Below the pieces are notes generated by a model. The model saw nothing but the letters and a program-made list of their open reading frames with translations, was not told where the DNA came from and made no database searches. A program made the translations under genes and the position numbers. 64,000 bases of DNA from Hymenopus coronatus (Eukaryota > Arthropoda > Insecta > Mantodea > Hymenopodidae): NCBI GenBank assembly GCA_030762935.1, contig CM060883.1, forward strand, positions 95,958,501 through 96,022,500. The letters are read 5' to 3'. Below, in pieces: positions 12,283 to 24,155 of the stretch; position 1 is the stretch's first letter, and each line of letters opens with the position of its first letter.

Positions 12283-12564
12283 AAGGCTCAGCATGAAAGA
12301 CAGTGTAATATAATGGTTATAAGACTTCATCACAATTTAGCCTAGTCAGATAGTTTATATTCAATCCAAGTCATGAACTAACTAGTAGCTCAATTAATAA
12401 AGTGGACTGCTTGAGCTTTGCTTGACTAATATTTGCATTTAACGAATGTGAATAATGTCTCACAGTAAAACCTTCAAACATGTTTACATATCCTAAGAAA
12501 GATGACTGTGATAAAAAGATATTCATACAAGTACTAACTTGTTGATGAGAGAGGAAGGATAACA
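12283..12564. other. No recognisable feature
   Basis: Short AT-rich spacer between the mariner and the next repeat copy. Confidence 0.5.
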
Positions 12565-13259
12565 AATCTGATGTAATCCATTCACATGACTTTCTCCACA
12601 TCGCTGTTACAGAATATTATTAAAAACATATTTTTCTGTCTAATTTATGATAATCGAGATACACATTAGCAGAAATTGTCTTAACTATTTGCTTCCTTAT
12701 AAGTAGAAGCTATATAAGGGAATACACTAGGCTAAAATAATTGTTAAATCCTGTAAAAGTTGGTTGCTATGTGGTTAAAATCTGTTTCTATGCAGGCCAG
12801 GAGTTTATAACTTTCTGTGTGAGAAAATTTTTAGGTATTTTGAATCTGAAACAAATAACAAGAAATATCTCAGAAATGATCAATTCCACGAGGGAAAAAA
12901 TGTATAAATTGTATGTTTTAACATGATCTACATTTTTTGTGTAGTAAGTTTTTGCCTCTTACAGTTTATCAGTTAAGCAAAATTCATTCAGAATAAAGAG
13001 GCATTCAGAGGATATTCCCAGAAAATTCAAGGTATGCATTTTATTTGCCTAATAGGTATTTTTAATATATGGTATTTTAATTAAAATTGTTAGAGCAATT
13101 TTTGAAAATATAAATTTCGAAAAATGTTCCATGTAAAGGGCAGTTCGGGGTGGGGGTTCTCAAAATCTTTGTGTCACATCCCTGTAAGATACTAAACTTA
13201 AATACCAAGTTTGGTATTTTACCAACTTAGCGACACACACAGATCTTTTTCTACAAATG

Positions 13260-13309
<50 letters not shown>

Positions 13310-13428
13310 ATACAGGGGAACCTAAAACATATATTTCCGGTGAAATCTTGGTATCAAATTTTTTGGGTCAATTACAATACCTTCTCTATACACTATGTGC
13401 ATGGTACGTGTAGAGAAAGTAAAAATTA
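12565..13428 (-). repeat. Palindrome-repeat family, copy 3
   Basis: Full-length copy in minus orientation. The terminus CATTCACATGACTTTCTCC lies near 12580-12598, and the palindrome (CTATACACTATGTGCATGG with its complement) lies near 13386-13425. It contains an uninterrupted poly-T run of about 49 bases (13261-13309) inside the body, at the place where other copies have a short run of A or T next to the GCATTTTTAGAAAAA sequence. Confidence 0.75.
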
Positions 13429-14416
13429 AGGCAGCTGTTACGTATGATACTGCTTAAACTGTTACTAGAATATCATTTAGCTCAGTATAACATAAAAAGC
13501 ACATACATGCAAAAGGTACACATTCGTTTTTTAAAAGCTCTAAAAAATGTACTTAATATTTTACAATTAAAAATGGAAAAACTGAGATATTTATATCGAA
13601 CATGTAAAACTACATATCACAAAGGTAGCACCTGTCACACGAAACACTATTTTATTGATGTCTCCACCAAATAACGATAAGGAAAACAAAACATTACTAT
13701 GAAATGGTTTCTAAGGAACATGAGTTAAAATACAAAGGGTAAAAATATTTTCTGAATTATTTTATATAATTTAATTCCTAAAACATATTTTCTGATTTTA
13801 GTTGATTTGCCTAAGTTTGAAACTTATCATTAGTTATACACAGACATACACTTGGGCAATCAAAGGCCAACTTTAGGGATAAGAAAACGGTTAGATTTGC
13901 TAGTAATTATTATGGCACAAAAGACTGTTGAGTACTAGCTGTTTATGAAGGCAATAAAAATATTTTTGAAGATCTAAAAATCTATAATGCAATGCAGAAT
14001 GTGGGGCAGATAGTAACATATTTCTTTTCTTTTTCCAATACAGATAAGAAATATTAACTTATTAAGAAAAATTCTATTCATGCATAGCGTTCACAGAGCG
14101 TGTACCAGGGCATATGCAAAATGTCATTGACTCCACACATAGCATTAAAATTACATGCATTCAATTTTAGTGCAAGTACCCACTTGTATTGTTTGCTCTT
14201 TACTGTGATTCTCATTCTTACAGGCCAATCTGAATGTTTAGCATGTGGATTTAAAACATTGGCTTCGAGGCTGTATATTATGGTGACAATGCAGAGCCAC
14301 CTTTAAGAACTTAACACACCCATGCTTCAAACTCAATATATGGCTATATTTTGTTACGCACTAAAGGTAATAACTTCATATTTGTACTGCAATAAAAGTA
14401 AATTGTGTTATAATAC
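13429..14416. other. No recognisable feature
   Basis: AT-rich. A 68-codon frame (14100-14306, plus) has no family motif. Confidence 0.5.
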
Positions 14417-14588
14417 CTTGTATAAAAACACTTTGGAGCTCTTTGAGAACGTTTGAGAGGCCTTAAAAGTATTCTTGGATACCTCTTGAAATTTACTCAA
14501 GCACTCTTCAACATTGTCTTTTTTATAATCAACACGAAATCGTGCATCACATTTTCCTTCAACATCACTGGGCACGTAATCGTAGATT
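14417..14588 (-). CDS. Candidate internal exon of an unknown gene
   Basis: On the minus strand, TTTTTAATATAG precedes and GTATTA follows a 172-bp segment that is open for 57 codons. The translation is lysine- and acid-rich and low in AT-driven residues. It begins IYDYVPSDVEGKCDARFRVD and ends FSKSSKVFLYK at a clean phase-0 boundary. Both boundaries look like splice sites, and the composition differs from nearby random frames. I do not recognise the protein. No partner exons were found, although two CCAAT-type boxes lie 240-350 bp upstream. It could be a chance open frame or a fragment of a transposon gene. Confidence 0.3.
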
Positions 14589-14834
14589 CTATATTAAAAA
14601 ATCTGCGGAAGAAGATCCTGAGAATCCAATAAAAATGCTTTGTTATACATCTTAATAAAGATACAAAAAGCTGCGCTGATGATATCGTGTTATCATATAT
14701 AAATACATCATATTATGCACACAAGCTACTCACTCTAAGTAAAGGATAATTTTGCAAATTATTCGCCGAATTCTCATACTTGGAGCATTTAATAAAATGC
14801 CATTTCAGCTTTGCAATCAAATCAGATGGAACTG

Positions 14835-14910
14835 TTGATTTCGTCACGAACGTTGCCAGTCAATCGACCAATGGCAGAGAGCTATGTTGGTCAATCAACC
14901 AATGACACAG
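14835..14910. promoter_or_regulatory. Pair of CCAAT boxes in a direct repeat
   Basis: Two direct copies of a 15-bp motif, GTCAATCGACCAATG near 14860 and GTCAATCAACCAATG near 14891, lie 31 bp apart. Each holds CCAAT, the binding core of NF-Y. Paired CCAAT boxes at this spacing are common in animal promoters. They lie between a possible minus-strand exon (14417-14588) and a plus-strand ATG at 14941 that reads MSRRKVKQ before a GTAGGT donor-like site. Function is inferred only. Confidence 0.3.
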
Positions 14911-15139
14911 TCCCAGCCTAAAAGTGAACTGGAATCTGCAATGTCGAGAAGAAAAGTGAAGCAAGTAGGTATCAAAGCCGGAAGTGAGAAACCATATGGA
15001 TCACAATTTCATGTGCATACGTGTTGTGGAACGAAATAAAACATTGCAGACGGATGTAGATAACGGAACTAATAGTGAGGGGAGCTGGGGAATAATTGCA
15101 ACAACTGAGATAAAATCTAATAAGAAGCCACATCATGTA

Positions 15140-15690
15140 AGAGGCAAGCAAAGAACAGATAGGTGAATATCACCTATGTGGCCACAGGCGCACCCGCATC
15201 CGTCACAAAGATGAATGCCATATAAATAAGCCGGAGTCAGAGCCACATTGAGTATAGCATGAAAAAAAATATGAAAACGCATGTTTAGGTAAGCGGGGCG
15301 TATGAGATAAGAAAGGATCCAGGCGTGTAGAAGAAAGTCCTGGGTTAATCGTAGCAAGTCGGTAGAAATTACACTCGGAGGTGTCAATAATTCAAGTGTA
15401 CTATCCTGGGTCGAAGTTGTCGCTTTAACAGCGGCATCTACAATTTCGTTACCCGTGATGCCGACATGGCTAGGTATCCAAACGACCAGCTCGTAGGGGC
15501 GCGATAAAAGATGGAAAATATTCATGATAAGGGTTTCGTAAATTTGTCGGCGGATATGCTGGAAAGAGCGAGAAAGTGCAGGAAGGCCAAGACAGTTGGA
15601 AAAAATAAAAGCCCGATTTGGAGGTGAGAGTTGTAGCGTTAGAAGGGTCCTATATAGGGCAGTAGCTTCAAAATTGAAGGTTGTATACTG
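15140..15690 (-). pseudogene. LINE RNase H / C-terminal relic
   Basis: On the minus strand the frames read ALYRTLLTLQLSPPNRAFIF, then VVWIPSHVGITGNEIVDAAV, then a C-terminal zinc-knuckle-like pattern (CDGCGCACG...DIHLSVLC). WIPSHxGIxGNExxDxxAK is the hallmark of the RNase H domain in I-superfamily LINEs. The final C/H/C pattern matches the tail of those ORF2 proteins. There is at least one frame change near 15525. Gypsy sequence lies immediately upstream on the same strand, so this LINE was truncated or interrupted. Confidence 0.75.
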
Positions 15691-15719
15691 TCTGACAACC
15701 TTATCTAGAGGAATATGCC

Positions 15720-16460
15720 AGTAGGAACATACTAGATCTCATTTAGGCCCTAGTTTTGATAAAATTTCATCGACTCCCAAGGGCCGTGCGAAACAGTTTC
15801 ACTTTCTAGCATCTAGTGTTATTCTTAATGATCCCTCGGCCTTGTGCACCCAACAAATTGGTAGTAAGTACGGTGAGGAAGAAATTTCGATGATGTTATC
15901 ATTTAGCGTTTCCGAAATTACTCTGTTGACCTCCGCGCGTATAGCATTCGGTATTGGGGCGACTCTTGTATGTCCACGGTTCCACGATTTCAACTTTGAA
16001 TGTGTGCGTGTACTTTGTGCACCGGCGGGGTCTCGAACTAAAGACATCTTTATTGTTTCTTAAGCACTCTAGGAGCATGCGTCGTTGCGTTTATTAAACT
16101 CCTTGGCCTCTCTAACTTTCGCTTCTAGCAGCTCATCTTTACTCTGACTAAAATTCACACTAAATAATGCTTCAATTAATGCCCCCTGTACTTCTATACA
16201 CTCGTCGTCAGCTCTACTACCGTCCTTTATTTCATCAATGTCAATATCTTCTGGGAAGAATTTTTTGGCGAGCAGATGGTCGCAATTTTCACCATTACGT
16301 CGCTAGCCTCAAGCAACTTAATTTTGAAGGTCGAACCTCCTTCCTCTAAACAAAGTTCCTGTGAATCCACATCTATAATTGCTTGCCAATTGAAGAACAC
16401 GTCGTTATCCATTATGATTTCACGCACTAATGCTATAAATCGAACTGATAGTTAACCAGC
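15720..16460 (-). pseudogene. Ty3/gypsy pol relic (protease end and RT start)
   Basis: From 16460 downwards the minus strand reads DNDVFFNWQAIIDVDSQELC, the end of the aspartic-protease region, then a linker. It then gives APIPNAIRAEVNRVISETLN and IIEISSSPYLLPICWVHKAE, followed by SLRITLDARK. The last segment is the start of gypsy reverse transcriptase (IxxSxSPYxSPIVxVxKKxGxxRxxxDxR). The reading then shifts to RPLGVDEILSKLGPK near 15770. The RT catalytic motif is not present. This is a truncated fragment with several stops, and no LTRs were identified. Confidence 0.75.
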
Positions 16461-16869
16461 TTGGCGTTTACGAGTATTTGGTATTTTGTTTCGTTCTCTT
16501 TTTGGTTCTTTGGTCGTGCTACAGTACGCGTTTACAAAAGGTAAGTGTTGCGTTTGCTCAGAATTTAGCTATGTGGTGAATACAGACTCCTGCACTACCG
16601 ACACGATAGAACCCGTGCCTAACATCACTTCATACTCTTTTCCCCATTAAAAATCGTTATTTGTGGAGGATTAATTAATTTGTTTTTCTTTTCCAATTTT
16701 TTTTTAGATATCCGTCTGTCCGAGATCTGATAGACTCGTAGTGAGCCTAGGTATAGTTTCTGTGTACCTACTCTGGTAAAGGCTTAACCACAAGAAAGAA
16801 GAATGCTTTAGGTTTGGTAATATTTGTGGGTTGCGGGTTAAGAAGCTAGGGCTAGGTAGGCTCCTCAAA
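16461..16869. other. No recognisable feature
   Basis: Mixed sequence between a gypsy fragment and a LINE 3' region. It may include untranslated parts of either element. Confidence 0.4.
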
Positions 16870-18300
16870 CGGTTGCGTTTTTAGGTGCAGCATCCTTTTC
16901 CTCTGCTCCGCTGGTGTTTGGTTTGATTGTTTTTGTTGGAGAATTTTGATTAACCACCCCTAATGTTGGGAGGGGGGAGTACTTAGTTCAGCTAATTTGC
17001 TGCTGACTGGTTTGAAGCCGTTGTTACCGGGGGTGCCCTCAAGCCATGCGAAGAACCCGATACCGCCTGTATCGGCGTTCAGTAGGTAAGTACTTCCCCA
17101 GCGATCTGACAAGTGCGTTCTCATGTTCGCCCAATCTGGCGTAGAATTTCTGAGCCCGGCGCCTAATTATATCCTTCACGTATAGGAAGGCCGAAGCTGC
17201 ATGTAGTAGCCTCACTGGGAAACGTCGACATACAGAACAGATTGACCGGAGGCCTCTATTCTGTATCTGCTATAACCAAAGAAGCCAGGAGTCTGCTGCC
17301 ATACCCCACAATTCGCAGGCATAGAGTATCAAAGGGACTATGAGCGCCTTGAAGATATGTAATTTTAAATGTATCGGCATTTGGTAGGCCAGAACAGGGT
17401 AGGCCCCCTTCCCTCTGTTCGACGCTCCTCCCACATGTTCACGAAAAGTTAGGCCTTTATCAAGAGTGACGCCTAGGTATTTGATGGAATTCCGCCACTC
17501 TATCCTCTGGCACTGGTAGGAGAAGTTGGGTACCTAGGCTGCGGCGGGGCGTTTTCTGGTCAACAGAACGTATGACTTTTGCCAGGTTTAACGGACATCC
17601 GCCACTGTCTGCATCAGTCCTGGACGAGACGGAGGTATCTCTGTATTGGATTGAAGGCTCAGCGTATGTTCCTATCTGTGCGGTAGAGCAGAACGTCATC
17701 AGCGAATGGGCCATGTTGACGACCTGCACTGTAAGGAAGTCTGCCATAAAAAGGTTAAACAAGGTAGGTGATAAGACAGAGCCTTCGGAGACTCCGCCTC
17801 CTAGGGTATTATTTTATTTTATTTTGATATTTGCCCCGCAACCTCTACTATGAAGGTGCGTTGGTGTAGGCAGCGTATGATGAGTTGTCTGTGTACGCCA
17901 ATCTGGATAGGTTTATACAGGAGTCCTTCATGCCAGGTGGTTGGGAAGGCCTTCTCGCCGTCCAATGACACCGCTGGCGTGAAGGTCGGATTTTTGGTGT
18001 TGAGACGCCGGAGTTCACCTTGGACTTCATAGGGCGGATGATTGGGAGGGGATCCTCCGCTTCATTGGGCTGAAGTCGCAGGTAGCGGTCAACTTCCTCA
18101 TGAACACAGGGGTGAAGATTTCGTCCTGGGGATCCTCTCTCGACCTGGAGGTATCCTCTATGTAGTTCGCAAGCACATTTGCTCTGGCTTGTGGTACAAG
18201 ACTGCCTTGAAGCGGGGAGTGGTACTGGTTTCGTTGGCGTCGGAGGATTTTTGCGATTCCAGCCAAAAGGCTTTAGAGGAAGAAGCTAATGATGACTATT
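16870..18300 (-). pseudogene. LINE (I superfamily) reverse transcriptase relic
   Basis: Minus-strand frames follow the order of a LINE ORF2. Near 17970 AVSLDGEKAFPTTWHEGLLY corresponds to the RT 'DxxxAFDxVWHxGLLxK' block. From 17770, LFNLFMADFL stands in the place of the 'LFNLFxNDxP' block, and the FADD motif region that follows is degraded. Then RIEWRNSIKYLGVTLDKGL, HLKLHIFKALIVPLILYACE and the thumb-like C-terminal region (PVRLLHAASAFLYVKDIIRR) follow, ending at a stop near 16870. Several frameshifts are present. The block is less AT-rich than its flanks. The nearby RNase H relic at 15140-15690 may be from the same clade. Confidence 0.75.
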
Positions 18301-18755
18301 CACCTGAAGTGCATTAAAATAAATGATGTATATTTAATTTTCAATTTAGATTTTCTCATAATTAAAATTTCTTCAACATTTATTTCTTTTTCTCAGGAAT
18401 TGTAATAGCAAATTTGATTTGATAGCACGCCCAAGCGTGATATCTGATGAATACATATGGAACCAAGCAGATGTATGCAAAATGAGGTGTCCATATGAAC
18501 CACTGAACATTTTTCAAACGATCTATTTTGACCATAAAAATAAAGATAATTCATAAGAAGTTATACAACTGCCATAGTTTAGTAATATACAACTTAATGA
18601 ACTTCAAGCTACATTAAAAATAAACAATAAATAATATTGACATTTTCAGTAATAAATCTGGCAAATGTAATAAACACATACACAAGTTGGAAGTGAGAGA
18701 CATTACTCCGTACTCCCACAAGTAGAGACCAATAGAGCACAAGGCAATCAACTGA
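18301..18755. other. No recognisable feature
   Basis: AT-rich spacer, no motif. Confidence 0.5.
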
Positions 18756-18895
18756 TCCAAGATGTATTAATGGTGATATAATTGAATTGGTCCAAATATC
18801 TTCTTATACGAATCCGATAGTGTGGATTCATAAGAATAACAAGTTGAGGACCACTCTCGATGCCCACTATGGATGGGCAGGGAATAAAATTATAT
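18756..18895 (+). pseudogene. Short Ty3/gypsy RT fragment
   Basis: The plus strand reads SSYTNPIVWIHKNN (with one frame change) then KLRTTLDAHYGWAGNK. This is the same 'SPYxxPIVWxxKKNxKLRxTxDAR' start of gypsy RT as seen at 15720-16460 and 48490-49700, but from a different, much shorter copy. Confidence 0.55.
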
Positions 18896-19604
18896 CACAA
18901 TTGTGTTTATTTCCCTCAAGGAAATCCCTGTGAGCGATCCTTGAGAAATATCACTACATACTTTATGGCATATTATGCAACAAGAATAAATCCTGGGTGA
19001 AGCACTGTAAATATATTGAAAAATGTTATATAGTAGTATATATGTTACGACTGGATTTGCACCGATCATTTGATGCTTGTTATAAAACTTAGTAATAGTA
19101 AATGGGTTATTAGAGAAAATATCAAAGGAGAAAGAACTAAATGGCAAAGAAAAAACAATTCTGGCATTTCAAAAAAGTAATAGAAAGTCAGAGATAAGGA
19201 AACAAAAAGTATAAATGCATAGGAGAAAATGGAACCCAGCTATAGGTGATCCATTGCTGGTTGAAAACAAAAATATTTCTAGTGCACACGAAAACATGTA
19301 TCATAGCATGTGTCTTATCACACAGAAGCCCATACTTTACTAGCAAATTATCGATGCTTAAGATTTTGAAGGAAAATAATATGGCACATATTATAAGTTA
19401 ATTCTACGGCCATAAAAAATGTTAAAATACATCGTCAAGATGCATGTTATTGGAATGAATATATTTTGACAGAAACAAAAATTGCTATAAAAATAAAGAA
19501 TCCTCTTAAGGAATGTGTGTGAGAACAGTATACGGGTGTATGATATTGTGATATTTTGTGATCTTTGGAATATTTTGCATTTCTATGAGCCACTTGCAGA
19601 GCAA
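18896..19604. other. No recognisable feature
   Basis: AT-rich spacer; an 85-codon minus-strand frame (18890-19147) shows no family motif. Confidence 0.5.
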
Positions 19605-22205
19605 TAAGAGTATATGAAGATGCGCGCCAAATACAGACAAGTTATTAAGCATAGCAAAAAGGCATCATGGAGCAAGTTTGTAGCTTCCTTTAATCGACAT
19701 ACACCTTTTCTGTCATTTGGGATACGTTGCGGCATGTGGCCGGAAAATCGACCCATATGCCAATTGCCGGTCTCAAAACATCTGCCGGTGTTTGTCGATC
19801 CGCTCTACGTCGCTAACGCTTTACAGTGCTTTCGCTGAAGTATCTAGCTTAGGCCATTACCCGCCTGAGTCTCTTATTGTTAAGGCTCTGGTGGAATCTC
19901 ACGGGTTCTCTTTCCGTTGTGGAAATTTAGAAGACTACAAACGTCTTTTCGCCATGGCGGAGTTAGACCATGCCATTTCCTCTCCGCGATACTCTGTTTA
20001 AGGTGGAATACACGTCGAAATGTTGCAACATTTCTCTCCTAAAGGAAAGGAGAGGTCTATTGAGAGGTCTTGAGGTGTATAATCGTGTTTGGGTTGACGT
20101 CATTTTTCTCGCACAGTGGCGGAGGCCATTATCATACCGAGTTTAAACCTGGAAAGGACCGTTACCTTATGTACAGCTAACGTTCTATTATCCTAATCAG
20201 TTGTGTTTGCAAGATGATAGAACGTATGACCAATTGACGTTTGGTGTGATGGCTGGAATCCCACCATCTAATGGCTAACATCCAGTGTGGTTTTCGACAT
20301 CGTTCAGCAACTGATTACCTCGTCTCGCTATCAACGCAGATCATGGACAGGTTTCTTAAGAACTGCCAAAAAGTTGGGATATCTATAGAACTCGAGAAGG
20401 ATTATGATTCGTGTTGGCGAACGGGGATATTGTCTCGTCCCACTTATCCATGGGCAACATTGTTATCATTTTTACTTCTCAGTGTTAGCCGGCTTTGGAG
20501 CGGTCTTCAGCGGTGTTTACACAACCTTTATGATTGGCGCTCAAAAAATGGCTTTCGTTTTTTTTAACTGAGAAATCAGTCTGCATTAACTTGGAGCGTC
20601 GTAGGAAGTGATTACCGCCTCTCTTCGTCTCAGGCCAAATTTACTTCTATTCGCAGATAAGGCGAGATACCTTGGGTTAATCTTGGATCAGAAACTTTAC
20701 TGGTCACCACCACATATAACTCCGCTATAAGCGCGACGTATCTGTTCTCTGAATATATTACGGATACTAAGTGGGAAATCTTGAGCTGATAGGACAGTGT
20801 TGCTTCGTCTTTATCGTGCACTGGTTCCTTCAAGTTAGACTATGGATGCATTCTTTATTCCTCAGCGTGACCACCTCCCTGAGGAGACTAGACATAGTCC
20901 ATAATCGGGACATCCGTGTGGCAGTTGGACCTTTCTCAACCTGCCAAGATGTTAGCCTCTACACCGAATCTATAGAACCTCCTTGGTGTTGTCAGCGTGA
21001 TGCCCTTCTAGGTAATTATGTCTGTGCGCTGAAGTGGATGCTTTCGCATCTAACTTTACTACCTCTTTTCCATTCGGAGCTGGAGGAAGTTATAGGAACC
21101 TGTTCCTTAGTCCAAGGCCAGCAGGTTTTCGTTTCCGAGAGCTGCTTCGGAGGCTTCTTATTGAACTGCCTAGCATGTTTCCTAAGAGGGAGATGGTGCA
21201 TCCACATTGGTTACGTGCTGCATTCCACGTAGAGCTGGGGATGACGGCTAACGGGGAATCTGTTGTCTTTGTGTACTATCCGTACATATTTGTTAGATTA
21301 TCAACTTATAGTGACCACAATTATGGCAGTAAGGTACAGACGGTGTTGGTTGTGCCTTTGTTACTGGGATTGAACCCTATACTTTCGGGTTGCCTGGTAA
21401 CACATCCATTCTATGCCACATACCGAGCTATTCTCAATGTTCTCCGTCGAAACCTTGACGACTGTCTTATGAGTGATTTCCTTAGTACACTTCAGAGCAT
21501 TCATGAGCTGCACAGCTATCCTATTGTACAGCATGTTCAGGATAAGCTCCACATTTTTCACGCGTCTGGCGTAAAGTGGACTGCACTTGGATTCCTAGTT
21601 ACATTGGCTTGCCGGGGAATGAACTGGCGGTAAAGCCGGCTGCCGCAAAATCATACTGAGATTCATTGTGTAACATCTGCAGACTTCAGTCTTGTGCGGA
21701 AAGCGGTACTTCCGTGCTGGTATGCCGTGTGGTGGCTCTCCGTAGCAACAACTTAAGAGAAGTGAAATACCTGCCTGTAAACTGGGTAACCTTCTCTTTG
21801 TCTCGCCGGGAGTGCTATTGGCTCGCTTGCGCATTGGCCACTGTAATTTTACAAACATCTAATTTTTTACAAGAGACTCTCCTCCTATCTGCCCGTTTTG
21901 TGCCATCTTCCAAGGGGCGTACTACCGTAGGTATGGGTCTGGTGCACCCAGGGTTCCCAGATAACCCTAATTCCCTCGTGTGGGCCACCTCCAAATGGTG
22001 AGGGAGGCAGTCCATCAAAAAGCCCCCCCCCCACGTGTAGGTCTTGCGTTGCTGGATACGGATATTCTGGCTTATCTGAGCCTGAGCTTCTATCTTTCAG
22101 TGGCTAGGGATGGTACGCAGCTTAATACACAACTTTGGTTTCTGCTTCGCCTAAATGGGAGGCTAGGGACTAACCCAGCCCTAGTCAATTGGCCAGAACT
22201 ATGAA
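19605..22205 (+). pseudogene. Second LINE (I superfamily) ORF2 relic, RT to C-terminus
   Basis: Plus-strand order: a lysine-rich segment KMRAKYRQVIKHSKKASWSK near 19617, matching the 'RRxxxxAKRxSWxxF' linker ahead of RT. Next come MAELDHAISS near 19950, KARYLGLILDQKLYW near 20658 and NILRILSGKS near 20750. RTVLLRLYRALV near 20790 is the RT thumb region ('GADRxxLLxLYRALVRSxLDYG'), and LRRLDIVHNRDIRVAVGPF follows near 20880. An RNase H block lies near 21580-21640, with WIPSYIGLPGNELAVK in one frame. A C-terminal CHWLARLRIGH-like region then a CPFCAIFQG zinc-knuckle lie near 21800-21910. Frameshifts and stops are frequent. Two long open frames here (20771-21232 and 21034-21633) only partly follow the true frame. 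Confidence 0.75.
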
Positions 22206-22475
22206 CTATACCGAACTCCAGGGTGAGTGGGACGGGGAGCCTGCAATATCCCACGTGTAGCCCTGTCGACCCAGTGGGGTGAGCCCTCGTTGGGTTCTAT
22301 GGTGGGTGGGGAGCATTACGAGATGCATTTTTTTTTTTTCAGGGCAAAAACAATGGCTATCCTACAGTGGAACATTCTTGGCATTCAACCCCATTGAGCA
22401 GAGCCTGAACTGTTGCACAACCAATTCCAACCTTTGGTCGTCTCTTTTGACAAATCAATGTCACGCTTCAAACAG
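22206..22475 (+). pseudogene. Start of a LINE endonuclease ORF2
   Basis: After a T-run at 22328-22340, the frame from 22352 reads MAILQWNILGIQP and, a little later, LLHNQFQPLVV. 'MxxLQWNxRG...LxLLLxxFxPxVVxLQET' is the start of the apurinic-like endonuclease domain of I-superfamily LINEs. It directly follows the C-terminal end of the LINE at 19605-22205, in the same orientation. It is cut off within about 120 bp, where a different relic begins. It could be a second element inserted head to tail, or a chimera. Confidence 0.5.
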
Positions 22476-24155
22476 AATCTCCCTCACAGCCCAAGAAAAT
22501 GTTCTGCAGTTGCATGTAAATTGGCTTTGCAGTATTCACCAATTATCGACAGCCAACTAAAATGTGCTCGTAAAAGTGGAATCACTGCAGAGAAAAAACA
22601 ACTTGCTATTGATTTTTACAATAGTGATGGTATTTCAAGCCAAGCACCTGGTATGAGAGATTTTTGCATTGTCAAAGATATCAGTGGGAAAAAGTCTAAA
22701 CTGCAGAAGAGGTTCTTCCTACAAATGACATTGGGTGAAGCATATGCACTGTATCAAGAGCAATATCCTGACTCAGAGATTGGCCTTACAGATTCACTGA
22801 ACTCGGACCAAAACATACTCAACTTCGAAATGCAATTCCAGAGAATACGGGCTTGAGTATCTACCATAAAAATGCACATTTGTTGCCGCTGTCTGCAACC
22901 ATTTTCCCTAATTCCACATCTACCTTTTTGAAGCTAGTAGTTTGTGATGATGAAAATAAACAGTATATGCTGCAGAAATGCAGTATCTATGGTAACCTCA
23001 GTTTATACAAAGATAAGTTTTTGGAATACATTCATGAAGATTTACTTGAATCTGGGGTGGCATACAAGTAGTGGATTAAATCAGAGGGAAATCAAGTGAG
23101 ACCGTGTGATGACTGGAATGCTAAATGAAATCCTGAATGCCTTAAAAGAGTAACTTCCATACTTTTTGTGGCATGTTTATATAAAACGAGTGCAAGCAAA
23201 GTATTTTAATGAAATGAAGATGTCTCTGCTCCAGGAACATTTACTGATACAAGTTGACTTCAGTGAAAACTAAACACATATGTACCAGGATGAAATACAA
23301 GCAGCACATTGGCAGAATACAAGTTCTTTTATATGCACCACAATTACTACTCTTTTGTGAGCAATGTTGCTTCGAATGAAACTCAAATGAAAGCTGAGCC
23401 ATATGTGGTGATTTTAGACTCTTTGAACCATAAATATGTCTTCAGTTACATTCTTAATGCCTTCAAGAAAAAACACTTCAAATAGAAGTATACACTCTAT
23501 TCAATGACAATGAACAGCATTCCCACTGATTAGCACTTTTCTGCAACATCTCATGGGAGAGGGTGCATTGATGGAATTGGTGGCTCTATTAAGAGAAGAG
23601 TAAGGCAAGCCAGTACAGCTAGAAGGTGTGATCCAAGGAATGCACTATTATTTTGCAATGCAGCCAAATATAAATATTATTTATGTTTCTTCAACATAAA
23701 TTGTGGAATCTGAAAAAGAGATCCTGAATAAAAGCTGGACCGCAAATGGTATTATTATAGGTATTCCTAAAACCAGGAAAGCAAACTGCTTCAGATCTCT
23801 GGAACCTGGTATTGTGCTAGTTTCAGACACATCTAAAGAAACAGACAATGGATTAGTCTTTAATTTCATTACTGGTGAACAAAACAACCATAATGAAATA
23901 CAGTCAGTGATATCTGAACTCCAGCTACAGTGTGGGCAGTGGGTCAAAGTCCCATATGAGGGATGTGAGTACTATGGAGTTATCTATTTCTCAGAAAATC
24001 AATTTCGTGTAAAATGTTTGGAACCCACTACGATCAAGGAAGTATACAAATTTCAGAAAGAAGACCAATCTGTGTGTACATCAAGGACCAGATAATGGAG
24101 ACTGTTCCTGCTCCCATGTGTGTCAATTCTCGTGGACATTATAAATTTTGTAACT
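22476..24155 (+). pseudogene. Decayed multicopy gene, unnamed transposon-like family
   Basis: Plus-strand fragments: KKQLAIDFYNSDGISSQAPG, KKSKLQKRFFLQMTLGEAYA and YPDSEIGL in a 147-codon frame (22413-22856). A break leads to a second frame with IYHKNAHLLPL and FPNSTSTFLKLVVCDDENKQ. The third region has HFSATSHGRGCIDGIGGSIK near 23535-23600. A final 130-codon frame is at 23703-24095. I know similar proteins as dispersed multicopy genes of invertebrates ('SWQAPGKKD...KxxMQKRxLL...EAYxxF', 'FxATSHGKGxxDGxGG'), and their behaviour suggests a transposon. I cannot name the superfamily. Many stops; not functional. Confidence 0.55.

Noticed and set aside
13211..13429. 72-codon frame with a long phenylalanine run
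   Set aside because: It is a poly-T tract inside a copy of the palindrome-bearing repeat.
21034..21633. 199-codon open frame taken as a new protein
   Set aside because: The RNase H motif lies partly in another frame within the same LINE relic, so the long frame is a remnant of LINE ORF2 and not a new gene.
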